Of a stretch of 64,000 bases of DNA, positions 1 through 10,678 are shown piece by piece. This DNA comes from Cryoendolithus antarcticus (lineage: Eukaryota > Ascomycota > Dothideomycetes > Cladosporiales > Cladosporiaceae): positions 434,001 to 498,000 of the forward strand of contig NAJO01000033.1 of the NCBI GenBank assembly GCA_002077065.1, read 5' to 3'. A program made the position numbers and the translations under genes. Below the pieces are notes generated by a model that searched no databases, was not told where the DNA came from, and saw only the letters and a program-made list of their open reading frames with translations. Within the stretch, counting starts at the first letter, position 1, and each line of letters opens with the position of its first letter.

Positions 1-311
1 CAAGCGTCTCGGCTGCGAGCATCCTGGATTACAGATCGAGGGATGAAGGATGTTCCTGCGAGATACAAGTCGGTTGCAACGAGCTACGCGAGCTGCATGT
101 CATGCAGTGATTTCTTAAGCATGTACAGCATCAATATGTGCGACGAAACGAGGCATCGCTCGAAGTGCAGGCTGCTGCGATCGCCGACCTCGTATTCGGT
201 AGCGGATGAACCGTATTGTGACCTACAAATAGACGCCTAACAAACGCGCGCAGTTACGTCGGTGACCTCAAGTATGTGAAAGTTACATTACTGGTTAATG
301 GTATATTATTG
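1..311. other. left-edge interval, no gene seen
   Basis: The short open frame here has no recognisable protein character, and I see no RNA gene or repeat. It probably contains the 3' untranslated region of the gene that ends at 312 on the minus strand. Confidence 0.4.
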
Positions 312-1058
312 TTATAGCAGCATTGCTATCAAGCCGACAGCTCCCAGAGCAACTCCGGGCAGCACGATTTCAGCAGCTGTATTCGCGGTCTGCTGCTGAG
401 GCGATGCACTCGTGGTGCCAGAGACTGACGCGCCTCCAGATCCTGCTGTGGTGCCTGGTGAAGCAGAGCCTCCACTGCTCGTAGCTCCTGCATCACCATC
501 AGATTGCACACCTGTCGTCGTGGCGCCGGCACTCGTCTGCATCGCTGCAGGCGCCGCAGACGGCGACTCAGCAGTTCCGGAACCCGGCCCTGCACTCGCG
601 CCAGCTACACCTTCGGAAGAACCCGCGCCTCCAAAGTCCTGCTGCGATTGCTGCTGCGGCGAAACAGTTACGCCCGGCGCCAGCTCAGTCTGCGTAGCTT
701 TAGTTACCGCGGACTCAGTCAGGCCAGGGACCAGTTCCGTCTGCGTAGCCTTAGTCTGCGCGGATGCACCGCTAGTCACTCCTGCCACCGTCGTTGACGA
801 TCCACCACCCGGAACATCCAGATCGGACTGTGTGACTCCTGTCACCGGAGAAAAGTATGTCGGCCCAGCTGTCGTGTTTGAAGAGGTCAATGAGGTTTGT
901 GAAGTTGTGGCATTGCTATCAGCTGGATACGGTAGTGCATCTGCGCCCCGTCAGCATGCCGAAAAGTCGTCATTCGTTGCGTGAACCGTACCCGATGTCA
1001 CGACCACAATATTCAATCCTACGAGCGCCAACAGACGGAGCGTGCCAAGGAAGTGCAT
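312..1058 (-). CDS. secreted Ser/Thr/Gly-rich GPI-anchored-type protein, two exons
   Basis: Model: exon 1 is 1058-992 and exon 2 is 940-312, 231 residues. The 51-nt intron starts GTACGG and ends CTGACGGGGCGCAG, with a CTGAC branch motif, and the phases join. Exon 1 encodes a hydrophobic signal peptide (MHFLGTLRLLALVGLNIVVV). The mature part is low-complexity Ser/Thr/Gly/Ala with two copies of a KATQTEL repeat. The C-terminus is a short hydrophobic tail (VLPGVALGAVGLIAMLL), the layout of a GPI-attachment signal. Such proteins are usually cell-wall or plasma-membrane mannoproteins. No catalytic domain is visible, so wall structure or adhesion is only an inference. The second exon lacks its own ATG, which supports the spliced model. 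Confidence 0.72.
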
Positions 1059-1396
1059 ATTGCGTTTGGCTGCACAAAGGAGGGGTGGCGTTTCGCTTCA
1101 GTATGCAGGTACGAAGTCCTCGATATAGGCGTCGGCAACGATCTCACTGGGTCAGTCGGTCGCACGGCGTGAATGGTGTAAGAGATGAAATGTCTTCTGC
1201 GAAAGCGACATGATTGCAAGATCGACAAGCTCGTGTTCAGTAGCTCGCCTAAACATAGATTGCATCCTTCGTGCTTCACGCACGGACAGTATGGCGATAA
1301 GCTGAAACACGACCGGTGTCAACAATCTGCCTTATAAATCATGGTCACTGCGGCTATGTGAGAGGTATGCGGTAGACGCACCCTTCTTGGGAGTCC

Positions 1397-3325
1397 TCAC
1401 GACCAGAATCCAGCGCCATGCTCCATCTCCCTAACCTTGAAGCCAGCTTCCTTCATCTCCTTCACAGCTTCAGGTCCGCGAGTAGCGATTTGCGTCGCCA
1501 ATCGCCACGGCACATCCATGGCATCCATAATGATCTCCACGATCTGAGGACCGCCTTTCGGCTTCTTCACTCGGTCGAGCTTTAGGATCTCCTCCAGCTC
1601 CTTCTTCGTCTCTGCCCGGTGGAAGCTTGCCTTCGCCTGCTCAGCCGGCATGTTGAAGAAGGGAAGCATCTTTGAGTAGTCAAAGGGTACAATGTCGTTG
1701 TAGCTCTGCTTCGCGCCGTGGATGACACGCTCGATGGTATAGCCAGCATTGTTTATGAGGAAGATGATGGGTGAGGCTTTCTGCTTCACCATGTTGCCGA
1801 TCTCCTGCACGGTGAGCATCAGACTGCCATCGCCAGTGACGAGTACTGTGCGGCCGCGTGGACGTGACGAAGCCGCTGCCATCTCCGACAGAGCAACATC
1901 TGCACCGAAGGCAGCCGGCGTCGCGAAGCCGATACTGCCATAGTATGTCTGAGTGTGCCATTGCGTGGAGTCGGGATATGTTGCGTCTGGCATACCGAAT
2001 GCTGCGGTGCCAGTCTCGCCGAGCACAACGTCGTGAGGTTCGAGGAATGATGCAAGTTGATGCCAGATCCATGATTGAGTGATGTGAGTTGCGTCTTGAT
2101 CGTCCTCGAGCGGACGCTCGGGCAGACTTGGCTTTTTGAACGATGGTAGTCGAGATTTGTCGACCTTCTCGATGATCGATTGAATGATGGCTTTCAGTGG
2201 CGTGTCGGAAAAGATCTTGTCACCTTTGATGTTGACTGTGTGAGGATTGAGGTCGATGGACCGATCACGTGGGATGTTGCGCGTCTACAGCTGTCAGCTA
2301 TCATTGGCGAGAGGAACAAGTCTCCATGACCTGACTTACGAAGCCACCGCTGTTGGTGTCAGATGGAAGAAGACCAAAGTTTATCACGAGGTCTGAAGCT
2401 TTGATCCCTGCAGAAACGCCGATTCGTGAGGGTATGCCATTCGACAGTCCCACGTAGTTCGGGTGCGATTCATCAATGAGCCCCTTGCTCATGTTTGTGG
2501 AATAGATCGGGAAAGGCGCTTTGTCGAGCAACGTCTTGAGCTCATTGATGGAGTCATGGCGATCTACCAGGCAGTCTACAAGGAAAGCTGGATTCTTTGA
2601 AGCGTAGATCGCTTCCAGTGTTGCTTCAGCAGCAGCCTCGACTGCTTTCTTGTCTTGTGGTGGTGATAGATCCAGTGGTGTCTTCAGCGCCGTTGACGGA
2701 ACGGGAAGATCGACCAGATCTATCGGGACGAAGATATAGACTGGGCCGGACTTCACGAAGCATTCTCGCAAGACCTGGACTTGTTAGAGTCTGTAATCAA
2801 TAGCTTCCTGAAACGCACACTTACTCGATCGATCTCTTCTGGTGCACCCTTCTCGCTCTGCAATTCCGCCGCCGCTACACGAAAGGCTGTTGACGCTTTA
2901 TTGAACATTTGATGGTCGGGCTCAAAGCCGATGGAGTGGTGGATCATCATCTTATTCTCCTGCATTCGTCGTGACGTCTGCCCGACAACGTGTATCACTT
3001 TGACTTGCTCCGTCATCGATCCTGCGATAGCGTTAAGGGCGGAGAGCTCGCCAACGCCATGTGTGGTGACCAGACAACCAGCGCCATGCTTTACTCGAGA
3101 GTAGCCATCAGCAGCGTATGCTGCGTTGAGCTCGTTCGTGTTGCCAACCCATTCCAGGCCATCAACGTCGTAGACATGGTCCAGTAGTGTGAGGTTGAAG
3201 TCTCCCGGAACTCCAAAGACTCGACTGATGCCTATCTGCTTGATTCTTGTCCATAAGTAGCGGCCCAGAGGCACCGTCTCAGCGTAGCCATTGGTGCCGT
3301 TGCTCTGCTCCGATTTACCAGACAT
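1397..3325 (-). CDS. pyruvate decarboxylase (thiamine diphosphate enzyme), three exons
   Basis: Model: exons 3325-2825, 2774-2340 and 2284-1397, 607 residues. Both introns begin GTAAGT and both junctions are phase 0. The family converts pyruvate to acetaldehyde and CO2 in the cytosol; indole-pyruvate decarboxylases look alike. Visible landmarks are the glutamate that activates the cofactor (E65 in NELNAAYAADGYSR), the paired active-site histidines (H129-H130 in the IHHSIG context), and the diphosphate/Mg-binding motif from GDGS (463-466) to NN (490-491). Length is slightly above the usual 560-580 because of a C-terminal extension rich in Lys/Glu. Upstream on the minus strand a TATATAT run lies about 175 nt from the start codon. 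The substrate (pyruvate or an aromatic 2-oxo acid) cannot be settled from sequence alone. Confidence 0.93.
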
Positions 3326-3908
3326 ATTTGCGTTCGTTTGTGCGGTGGTCCCGGGGGTCTTTCCAACTCAGCTTAACTGTGCTACAGCGTCGAAGCTGGT
3401 AGAACCGATCGAGTGTAATGATCAAGGACGGTAATCTGACGTCTCAACCCTAATATATCCCACTGCTACAGGAGCTGCTGGAGTTCACGTCAAACTACAT
3501 ATATAGCGACGCCCTACCATTAACGAGGAGACACAAGACCGACTTATTCATCTGTCGCTTTCACTATGCCGAGACCGATGAAGTTGACCGTTGTGACGGT
3601 GGAGGACATATGCCCCCAATAGCCGTTCACCATATCGGGATTGAGTGGCCCTCGGGAGTGGGTCCTTCAGTGCGGGGGGGCATGAGAGCAAGTCCAACTC
3701 GCGCATTATCATTTGGAGAGCTGTCATACGGTGCGATGACATCTGCTTTCGCGATAACAAGGGCTGACTTTTACTGCTGATCGCCAACGACCGGGCAGAG
3801 AGCAGAGAAGCAGGAACGCGCTTGTAGGAACGATACCGTTGCCAAGGATCGGCTGACTAATGGAAACGGCAATGTAGTGGAGCACGGCATCTCATCCACT
3901 ATCGAGCT
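3326..3908. other. intergenic; promoter side of the decarboxylase gene
   Basis: No convincing gene. A TATATAT stretch at 3499-3505 could serve the decarboxylase gene on the minus strand. A small open frame at 3548-3787 has no family resemblance. Confidence 0.35.
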
Positions 3909-5780
3909 CTACTTCCCTGACACCAGGTTGTCGAACATCGTGACTGATCCCAGCACCACTGGCTCAGCATCCTCATCAGATCTTTCCCACTGCCTGCGGT
4001 ATTGATCAATCCGCGTCCTGCGCCTACCCTCGGCCGCTATGCTACAACTATCTTCTGCGTCGACTTCGCTGGCGTCCCAGCCCTCGTCTTCGGAAAGGCG
4101 ATTGGGCACTATTGGCGAACTAGGTGAAGAGACGCTTGGGATTCCGTTCAAAGCTGTGTGATCCAGGGCGGCACCGGCCGTAGGGCTAGGAGCGTTCTTT
4201 GTTTCATCGACCCATGCCTTCAACCTTGAGGACGTCCCCACTGCGGCGATCATGTCCCTCTCTTCACTCAGCGTATAGCCATGGTCACCGCCGGCGTATT
4301 CGGCGAATATAGAGCTAATGTCATCGTCTGCTAGATCGACGTCCAGCTCCCTTGCGCGCCTCCTCGCTTCCAAGACCATGCCCTCGGCGTCGATAAGGGC
4401 GCGTGTGATTTCCCGGTCACGATGCACCCATCGAAGATCAAGATCTTCTCGGGTCGTATGTCTGGCTTCTTCGTCGCTGTCTGCCGGGATCAGGAGTTGA
4501 CTGAATTCCTCCCTTCTCCGCTCACTTCTCAAATCAAACTCTGTCTGTGCTTCGTAGAATCGATCTCTGGCCTGGAGATACTGGCTCCATGCTTCGTCCC
4601 TGATCTGGGTTTCTTCGCTAGGGGGCTCCGACTGTAGGTGGTCCCCAATCGCTTCCAGTGGCGCCACATCATCTACCTCTATCAAGGGCTCCTCTGCTTC
4701 CTGCAGCCTCGCCAGGAAGTTTTGGTATTCAGCATTGAAGTCGAGCCTCTCTGCTACCGCTGGCTCTTCGTCTGCCAAAGGTTCCAGGAGCTTTGCCTGG
4801 ACGTATACTGAATTCAGGTGTATGCTGACTTGAGTGTGGGCCTGTTGCAGCATGCTCGCCTTAGTCTCCACGCCAGCGTCGATCTCTTGTTTTCGGGTCT
4901 CGAGCTCCTTGATGAACAATTTCAAGACTTCAAGCTGTTGACTCACAGCTCCATCCGCCGCAGCGCCTTCAGCTGCTTGCGATCCCTCCCCGGCGCTATC
5001 AATCTGGGCAATGCATCTTGCTATCTGGCTTTCGGTATCGCCCTTTAGCCACTCAACCGAATCCTTTCGAGCGTATGAATCGTCTACGACTTTCCGGTAT
5101 GCACGCTCCTGTTGCAACGCAACAGTGATCGCGTGCGATAGCTCATGAGTTATGCACAGTGCTACAACCTCACGCTGCCCGTCTGTAGCCTCGATAAACC
5201 TTGTCGGACCATACGTGAAGTCTTCGGGGTCATCCGAGTCAAATGTGCAGAATTCGTATGTGACGGGACTTTTCTGAGTTTGACATGAATGCAAGCCTTC
5301 ATCGAAGGTTATAGCTACCTCTCCTTCATTGCTTTTGGCTTCAGAGAGCTCAGTCTTCACGACTCCTACATCTCCTCTGTCGGAAATAGGGGCTGGCTCG
5401 ATCTTCGCATCAATTGCAGTCGTGAGCGCTTGACCAGTGGCCGATTCGGCATGGTCAGGTCCGGGGCCGCTTGGGGAAGGGCTGAGTGGCGAGCCGACAG
5501 GTGACTTCGAGCTCGAATCAACCGCCTGATCCTTGGGAGTGTGCGCCGCTTCTTCTGCGAGCTGGTGCGGCAGATCGGGTTGCACATCGAGTGGAAGTTC
5601 GGGCACTCGGAAGTGCGCCTCTGTCGCGGTCGCTGGTGCCGAAGGCGGTAGCTCGTGCGCGGCTGCCTCTGCGAGCTGATCTTGCAGCTCTTCTCTTTTG
5701 AGCTGCCTGCTCTCGCGCCGTCTAGAGTCGAAGAACGTCCGCAGACTCTTACCGAAAGTGGATAATCTCCTCTTCATCAT
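3909..5780 (-). CDS. hypothetical coiled-coil/charged protein, 623 residues
   Basis: A single long open frame beginning MMKRRLSTFGKSLRTFF. I do not recognise a catalytic domain. The first 150 residues are Ala/Pro/Ser/Glu-rich and probably disordered. Residues of about 200-500 are charged and predicted helical or coiled-coil (long Glu/Arg/Lys/Gln runs such as LEVLKLFIKELETRKQEID). The tail is acidic and Ser-rich with a basic cluster (GRRRTRIDQYRRQWERS). There is no signal peptide or membrane segment. A motif HELSHA near residue 210 looks like a gluzincin HExxH variant but lacks the second glutamate context, so I do not call it a protease. The length and sustained amino-acid bias make it a real gene with fair certainty; the function is unknown. 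Confidence 0.7.
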   Translation of the reverse strand: MMKRRLSTFGKSLRTFFDSRRRESRQLKREELQDQLAEAAAHELPPSAPATATEAHFRVPELPLDVQPDLPHQLAEEAAHTPKDQAVDSSSKSPVGSPLSPSPSGPGPDHAESATGQALTTAIDAKIEPAPISDRGDVGVVKTELSEAKSNEGEVAITFDEGLHSCQTQKSPVTYEFCTFDSDDPEDFTYGPTRFIEATDGQREVVALCITHELSHAITVALQQERAYRKVVDDSYARKDSVEWLKGDTESQIARCIAQIDSAGEGSQAAEGAAADGAVSQQLEVLKLFIKELETRKQEIDAGVETKASMLQQAHTQVSIHLNSVYVQAKLLEPLADEEPAVAERLDFNAEYQNFLARLQEAEEPLIEVDDVAPLEAIGDHLQSEPPSEETQIRDEAWSQYLQARDRFYEAQTEFDLRSERRREEFSQLLIPADSDEEARHTTREDLDLRWVHRDREITRALIDAEGMVLEARRRARELDVDLADDDISSIFAEYAGGDHGYTLSEERDMIAAVGTSSRLKAWVDETKNAPSPTAGAALDHTALNGIPSVSSPSSPIVPNRLSEDEGWDASEVDAEDSCSIAAEGRRRTRIDQYRRQWERSDEDAEPVVLGSVTMFDNLVSGK

Positions 5781-6281
5781 CCTGGATATTCTTGCCGGAC
5801 GGGCGCAAATGGTATTAACGTCGCTTGCTTGGGTGGCACGTAATTGATACTCACTGCCCTCCTGGTCCGGAGAGGAGTGTCCAGTGTCAGATGTCTCAAC
5901 TTGCCTTTGTTTGCTCCGGATGTGATGAGAAATCTCACTTTGCTTTGTTCACATTACGGACTGACTCAGGAGATTTCGTCGATCGAGGTGCGGCGAAATT
6001 GAAGTTGAAAGAAACCCAGCATGTTTGTCAGTGTCGAGTCCCAAGTCGGCACATGGACGATGTCCAGGAGCTTACTGCTTTGTCGCGCATATCGTCGCAG
6101 ACTCGCACTGCAGTGCATGCAATTTCCATGTCATTAACAAAGCCGGTTTGAGCAGACCATCTTTTGAGCCTCTGTATTGCTACTTGTAACACTTTATATG
6201 TTTCTCCGACTAAGCCACCGTACCCGGCCTTCCTCGATCGGCTCATCGACAGCACCACAGACTGCCACGAATATCCGCTAC
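5781..6281. other. divergent intergenic region
   Basis: It separates the minus-strand coiled-coil gene from the plus-strand DUF6590-like gene and probably holds both promoters. No RNA gene or repeat was recognised. Confidence 0.35.
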
Positions 6282-7172
6282 ATGGCAAGAACTAAGAACA
6301 TCGCGCCAGGCGCGCCGTCTCAAGGCACCCCAGCCACGGATTCATCGGGATGGACCACGGTAACTTCGAATAGAACGCATCTCTTGACGGCCAATGCTAG
6401 CCTTGCCGGCGCTCGCAATCCAAGTGTAGCACAGAGATCTCGAACTATAGCGCCTTCTGTGCTCGCGACACAGATGGGAGCACTCAATATGAATAATCAA
6501 GCTCCGGCGAATACGGGGCCTGGCGGCAGGTTGCCGGCATATAACGCATCGAACGCGCCTCCTGCGTCCGCCATGACTAATGGTGGTAAGAATAGCGTTG
6601 TAGTCACCAATAGTGTCGCAAGCGGCAGGTCCGTTCGCCGCAAGGTCGTCAACGCCGTATGCAGATGTTCAGCATACGCCCGACATAATTACAGACTCGG
6701 AGAAATAATATCGCTGCCGTATCATACCGCCAACACGAACCCTAATCTTGCTATTACCGATCAGAACCTCACCATTCACAAGAATCCGGATTTTGGTGCG
6801 ATTTATACGAAGCGCAGGATGTTCGTCGTGCTCTATGTCTGGGGCAATAAGGAGCTGCATTGCCTCCCACTATACAGCTTCAGCAATCGCGGCATTATGG
6901 CTAAAGACCCAACTGAGCGACATGAGTACGTGTGCGTGAAGAATGAGAACGATATGAACTTCAACACCCAAGGACCACATAAGGCTCTTGAAGCATCGAT
7001 GAAGAGGACGGTATTAGATAATACGACGACGTTGCACCTCACCGGTGGGATCCGTGTTGTTTACAACGAGGACATAAATTTCTGTGGCCGACTTACGAAG
7101 GATAGCTACCACAGGATGCGGAATTTGTGGGATGATCTGGTCAAGGTGGCTAAGACAGAACCGTTCAGATGA
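6282..7172 (+). CDS. DUF6590-like protein, copy 1 of a tandem pair
   Basis: Open frame starting MARTKNIAPGAPSQG, 296 residues; the frame stays open upstream to about 6177, with another ATG at 6197. The N-terminal third is Ser/Thr/Asn/Pro-rich and looks disordered. The C-terminal 160 residues form the conserved part: a start like YRLGEIISLPYH, a hydrophobic core RRMFVVLYV, LHCLPLYSFSNRGIM, the motif ERHEYVCVKN, and an end FCGRLTKDSYHRMRNLW. These blocks recur in the next gene and resemble the fungal DUF6590 domain in order and spacing (family name from memory, not from a search). Function unknown. No signal peptide. The two genes lie head to tail, 325 nt apart, indicating local duplication. 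Confidence 0.66.
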   Translation: MARTKNIAPGAPSQGTPATDSSGWTTVTSNRTHLLTANASLAGARNPSVAQRSRTIAPSVLATQMGALNMNNQAPANTGPGGRLPAYNASNAPPASAMTNGGKNSVVVTNSVASGRSVRRKVVNAVCRCSAYARHNYRLGEIISLPYHTANTNPNLAITDQNLTIHKNPDFGAIYTKRRMFVVLYVWGNKELHCLPLYSFSNRGIMAKDPTERHEYVCVKNENDMNFNTQGPHKALEASMKRTVLDNTTTLHLTGGIRVVYNEDINFCGRLTKDSYHRMRNLWDDLVKVAKTEPFR

Positions 7173-7497
7173 ATGGAACAGAGATGGAGTGATCTAGAGA
7201 TCACCTTAGTAGCGACGCTTAATTGCCACGAGTAAGACCAGTGAGACCAGTCCGCGCGAGCCTTAAGCCGCACCGTCAGAGCGCAGACAAAGCATTGTTG
7301 TCTATTGCTCTCAGACATTATGTTTTCCTTCAGCCACAATACGGACCGTGGACCACGAGACCTGATTTGTCTTGGTGTGATACTCGACGGGAGCAAGTCT
7401 TACATCAGTCCATTGGGCCCGCTTCCATATTGTTATATCATTGGGCACTGCGAGCGAACAGCAGTGCAAGACCATTCAATCGCATATCACCACCATC
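7173..7497. other. spacer between the tandem DUF6590-like genes
   Basis: No gene recognised. It should contain the terminator of copy 1 and the promoter of copy 2. Confidence 0.35.
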
Positions 7498-8298
7498 ATG
7501 ACAAACCAAAGAAGCCACAGAGAAGCTCCACCCCAGCACAGCAACACTGCCCCAGGAGAATTATTGCAACACGCAGGGGCGGGAGTTGAAGTGACTCGCT
7601 CGAGTGACCAGACGCGACCCACGTATGCAAAGATCCACGTGACAAGACAGCATTCTGCACCGCGATTAGTCCAAGGTACGCATCTCCCATCCCATAGCCT
7701 ATTGACACCACCCCCGCAGGCCTCTAGTCCCCCAACACCGCCGACTTCTCGACCGAGTCCCTCTGTCTCCCAGCTTCCAAGTCAACTCGTAGTCCGCTAC
7801 GACTACTCGAAGGGCGACATTCTCTGGATCCCTCAGCACGAACCCACGACGATGGGCGCGTACCATTGCGAGAGGCGCACTCTAACAGCAGCCGGGCCCG
7901 TCTACTCCATCTACCGAATGGGTATCGTCCTCTTCCCCTTCGCATCTACTCTTGTCTGCCTGCCATGCTACACCTGGTCGAATCGAGGGCTCATCTCGCG
8001 GGAAGCATCCGAGAGACACGAGTATGTCGAGGTCAAGAACACAGGATCCCTTCATCGTCAAGTAGGTCCAAACAGGCCGGTGGAAGTGATGTGCGCGAAG
8101 CCGCTTCTACCTGAGACAACCATTCATTTGACTGCGCCGGTCAAAGTTGCTTTCGGTACTAGATTCAGATGCGTAGGAAGGTTGGAGAAAGGGGAGTGGG
8201 AGTACTTGGCCAGGCTGTATTGGGAGCTGTACAAGGCCGCGAGGGACACGCCGTGGGAGGCCGGGACGTTGGTGGGACCGACTGCTAGTCATGGGTAG
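7498..8298 (+). CDS. DUF6590-like protein, copy 2 of a tandem pair
   Basis: I start at MTNQRSHREAPPQ, 266 residues; the frame is also open upstream to 7441. The N-terminal 95 residues are Pro/Ser/Gln/His-rich. The C-terminal part matches the neighbour block by block: YDYSKGDILWIPQHE against YRLGEIISLPYH, LVCLPCYTWSNRGLI against LHCLPLYSFSNRGIM, ERHEYVEVKN against ERHEYVCVKN, and RCVGRLEKGEWEYLARLYWELYK against FCGRLTKDSYHRMRNLWDDLVK. Overall identity is low, so the duplication is old or the copies evolve fast. Same tentative family call; function unknown. Confidence 0.64.
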   Translation: MTNQRSHREAPPQHSNTAPGELLQHAGAGVEVTRSSDQTRPTYAKIHVTRQHSAPRLVQGTHLPSHSLLTPPPQASSPPTPPTSRPSPSVSQLPSQLVVRYDYSKGDILWIPQHEPTTMGAYHCERRTLTAAGPVYSIYRMGIVLFPFASTLVCLPCYTWSNRGLISREASERHEYVEVKNTGSLHRQVGPNRPVEVMCAKPLLPETTIHLTAPVKVAFGTRFRCVGRLEKGEWEYLARLYWELYKAARDTPWEAGTLVGPTASHG

Positions 8299-8383
8299 TG
8301 TATTTGTGTAAGACTAAGCTGATCCCTATCTTCACAGCATGCTTGTAGGACGTGATGCGTGTCAGTCATAAACATGACCATAC

Positions 8384-10469
8384 TCACGATCCGCCCAGTA
8401 TCTCCCTAAACCTATCCCCTAACAGCTCAATCGTCTTCGTCACATCCGGCATCTTCGGCGTCGAGTCCTCCGCCTCATCCATCGCCTTGACCTCCTTCCC
8501 ATCCCCAGCAGTCTCACCATCGACATCCGTCCTGGCCTCATCGCGGACGCTCTTGCTACTACCAAACCGCACTTCACCTTTCGGCGTCGCAGGTGTGACT
8601 GCAGTAGTGTCCATGAGCTGCTGCCAGCGTGCGAGGTAGGCACCAGGGCCAAAAGGTGCTGAGTACTCGCGACGGATGATCGAGCCGATGCGCGTTGCTG
8701 ATGCTGCGTGCAGGTCGCGGAGGTAGGTCGTATAGGCCGAGATTTCGGAGGAAACCGCCTTTTGATCTTCTGACGACAGATGTGAGAAGGCTTCGGAGAG
8801 TTGGCGCGGTGGTGATGCGGAGTCAGGAATGAGGGAGCTGCTTGTGGGTGCTTTGGCGTCGGCTCGAAATTGTGCTGCTGCCGTGTTGACATAAGCTTTC
8901 CACATCTCGACCAGAGGTTTGCTGTTCTTGCAGACTTGGTGTATGAACTTGTGGCTGCTCGACTGATGTCGATGTAGGAGGTCGACGAAATCTTCCACTG
9001 CTGGTGGCTTCTCTTCGCCCTTCTTGCCCTGAGGCTTACTGATCTTCAGCATGTCGGTCAAGAAGCGCTCGAAGTCCCATACTGTGTCGCTGAGGTTGAC
9101 AGCTTGATGTACGTCTCTGATCATCGGTGTGTATGCGTCCACGCCGTCTCGTATTGCGACTGTGAGGTGATCTGGGTTGCGACTGCACAGCACGCGGATG
9201 ATCTCTTGTCGATCGCGGACACCTAGCGTCAGTGTGAGGTACTCCAGTGCCTGTGCGTGTTGCTTCTCCGAGAGCTCGGTGGGTTGCGAAGACAGTGCCA
9301 AGATGATTGTAACGATCGAATGACCTTGCTCCTTGCTCTGTCGCCGGGCCTCTTCGTGCTCTGCTCGACTTCTCGTGGCTATCCAGTCGTTGAGCTCTTT
9401 CAACACGGCTTTGGGTGGACCGTCCTTCGCCTTTTCGATCTTGGTCGCTCGACTCTTGAGCTCACGTTTCTCCCAGCCGAGGACTTGCGAGATGATCCTG
9501 CAGTCGTATTAGCCACCGGGGGCAAAGCTCGCAGACTCCAAGGTCTTACTTACTGTTGCAACAGGTTCATGCCCTCATCCGCACCACTGCTCAAGCCCAT
9601 CCAATTCGTCACAGCGCTGACACTGACTTTGGCCAGCATGATCCTCATCACACCGCTGATCATCGTCGCCACATTACCGACCTTCAGCGTCTGTCGTATG
9701 ACTGAATATGGTAGCAGGCCATGTACACTGCCGATCATTCGTAGTAATGCAGGTCCCTCAGGTGACAGCACCAGCGTATAGTGCATAAATGAAGCGAGAC
9801 TGCCATACCTAGTCAGCCGTGCTCCTTATGCATGCCACGCGTCCTGTACCGCTTCCAACAAGGACGGCTTACCTACTTCACAACAACGAACTCATGCATC
9901 CCTCTCACAATCCCTGCATGCTGTTCCAGATCATCCGTCACTGCAGCCTTCGAGAACAGCTCCTCGATCAGGTTCCCGTATACGATCTCCTGTAGGCAGT
10001 CCTGCCATGCCTGCAGCACATCATCGGAGTTCTTTGTGTCGTACTCCCTCCTCTTTCTTTCCTGCTTTTCCGGAAATGCACCTAGACTACCTCTTGCCGG
10101 GTACTCGATCAGCGCGCTCACGGCTGTTGCCAACGTCTTTCGTATTCCCAGTACGCCTTTATCGTAGCTCTCACTTAGCTCAGCCTCGCAGAGCTCATCA
10201 ATGAGGTCGGCTACTTGGGTTTTCCAGAAGCTGGGGGAGACGTCGCGGAGGCCGGGAAGTTGGAGGACAAACTTGGCGAGGAGCGCCTGCAGGACTGGCG
10301 AGTCGGTGGAGGATCTGTTGTCTTGAAATGGCGGACCGTACGCGTGTATGGCCCCTGGTTGTTTGAAGCCTTCGATCTCGCGGTAGGTCTCGTGGTGGGT
10401 AAGGATATCGAAGAGGGTGGATGTTTGTTCAGGTGAGAGAGTGGCTGGCGAAAGATCGCTAGCAGCCAT
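8384..10469 (-). CDS. PX-associated (PXB) plus DUF3818 protein, three exons
   Basis: Model: exons 10469-9877, 9808-9554 and 9497-8384, 653 residues. The intron donors are GTAGGT and GTAAGT; the first choice removes an in-frame TAG and gives the continuous FVVVK-YGSLASF. The start MAASDLSPATLSPEQTSTLF and the phrase ILTHHETYREIEGFKQPGAI match the fungal PX-associated N-terminal domain. The block QTLKVGNVATMISGVMRIML with VTNWMGLSSGADEGMNLLQQ starts the DUF3818 region. Relatives such as yeast YPR097W carry a lipid-binding PX domain between these parts. I find no PX core here, and the two blocks are nearly adjacent. The likely role is a membrane-trafficking scaffold, by inference only. The last codons (GGATC then GTGAGT) could hide a further small 3' exon. 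Confidence 0.83.
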
Positions 10470-10678
10470 GATGATTGATATGTGAGGGTGTCTTGAGGTA
10501 TGCGGGTGAAGTATAGTATGCAGTTGTTTAAACCCAAGCCTTCTGCTAGAACGCGCTTTCGTTGATCGACTCTCGTGTTGTGACGTCAGCGGGGCGGGAG
10601 TCTTTTGGAGGAGTATGGGCCAAAGGCGATACAGACAAGTGCTCTCAACATCTGCACCTTATCTCATGGTCATAGTAA

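Noticed and set aside
412..984. 190-codon plus-strand frame rich in Pro/Val/Ala
   Set aside because: It is the antisense shadow of the repetitive GPI-type gene, which has a signal peptide, an intron and a GPI tail in the other direction.
4980..5170. HELSHA in the coiled-coil protein as a metalloprotease site
   Set aside because: No downstream zinc ligand pattern and no protease fold around it; the motif lies in a helical charged protein.
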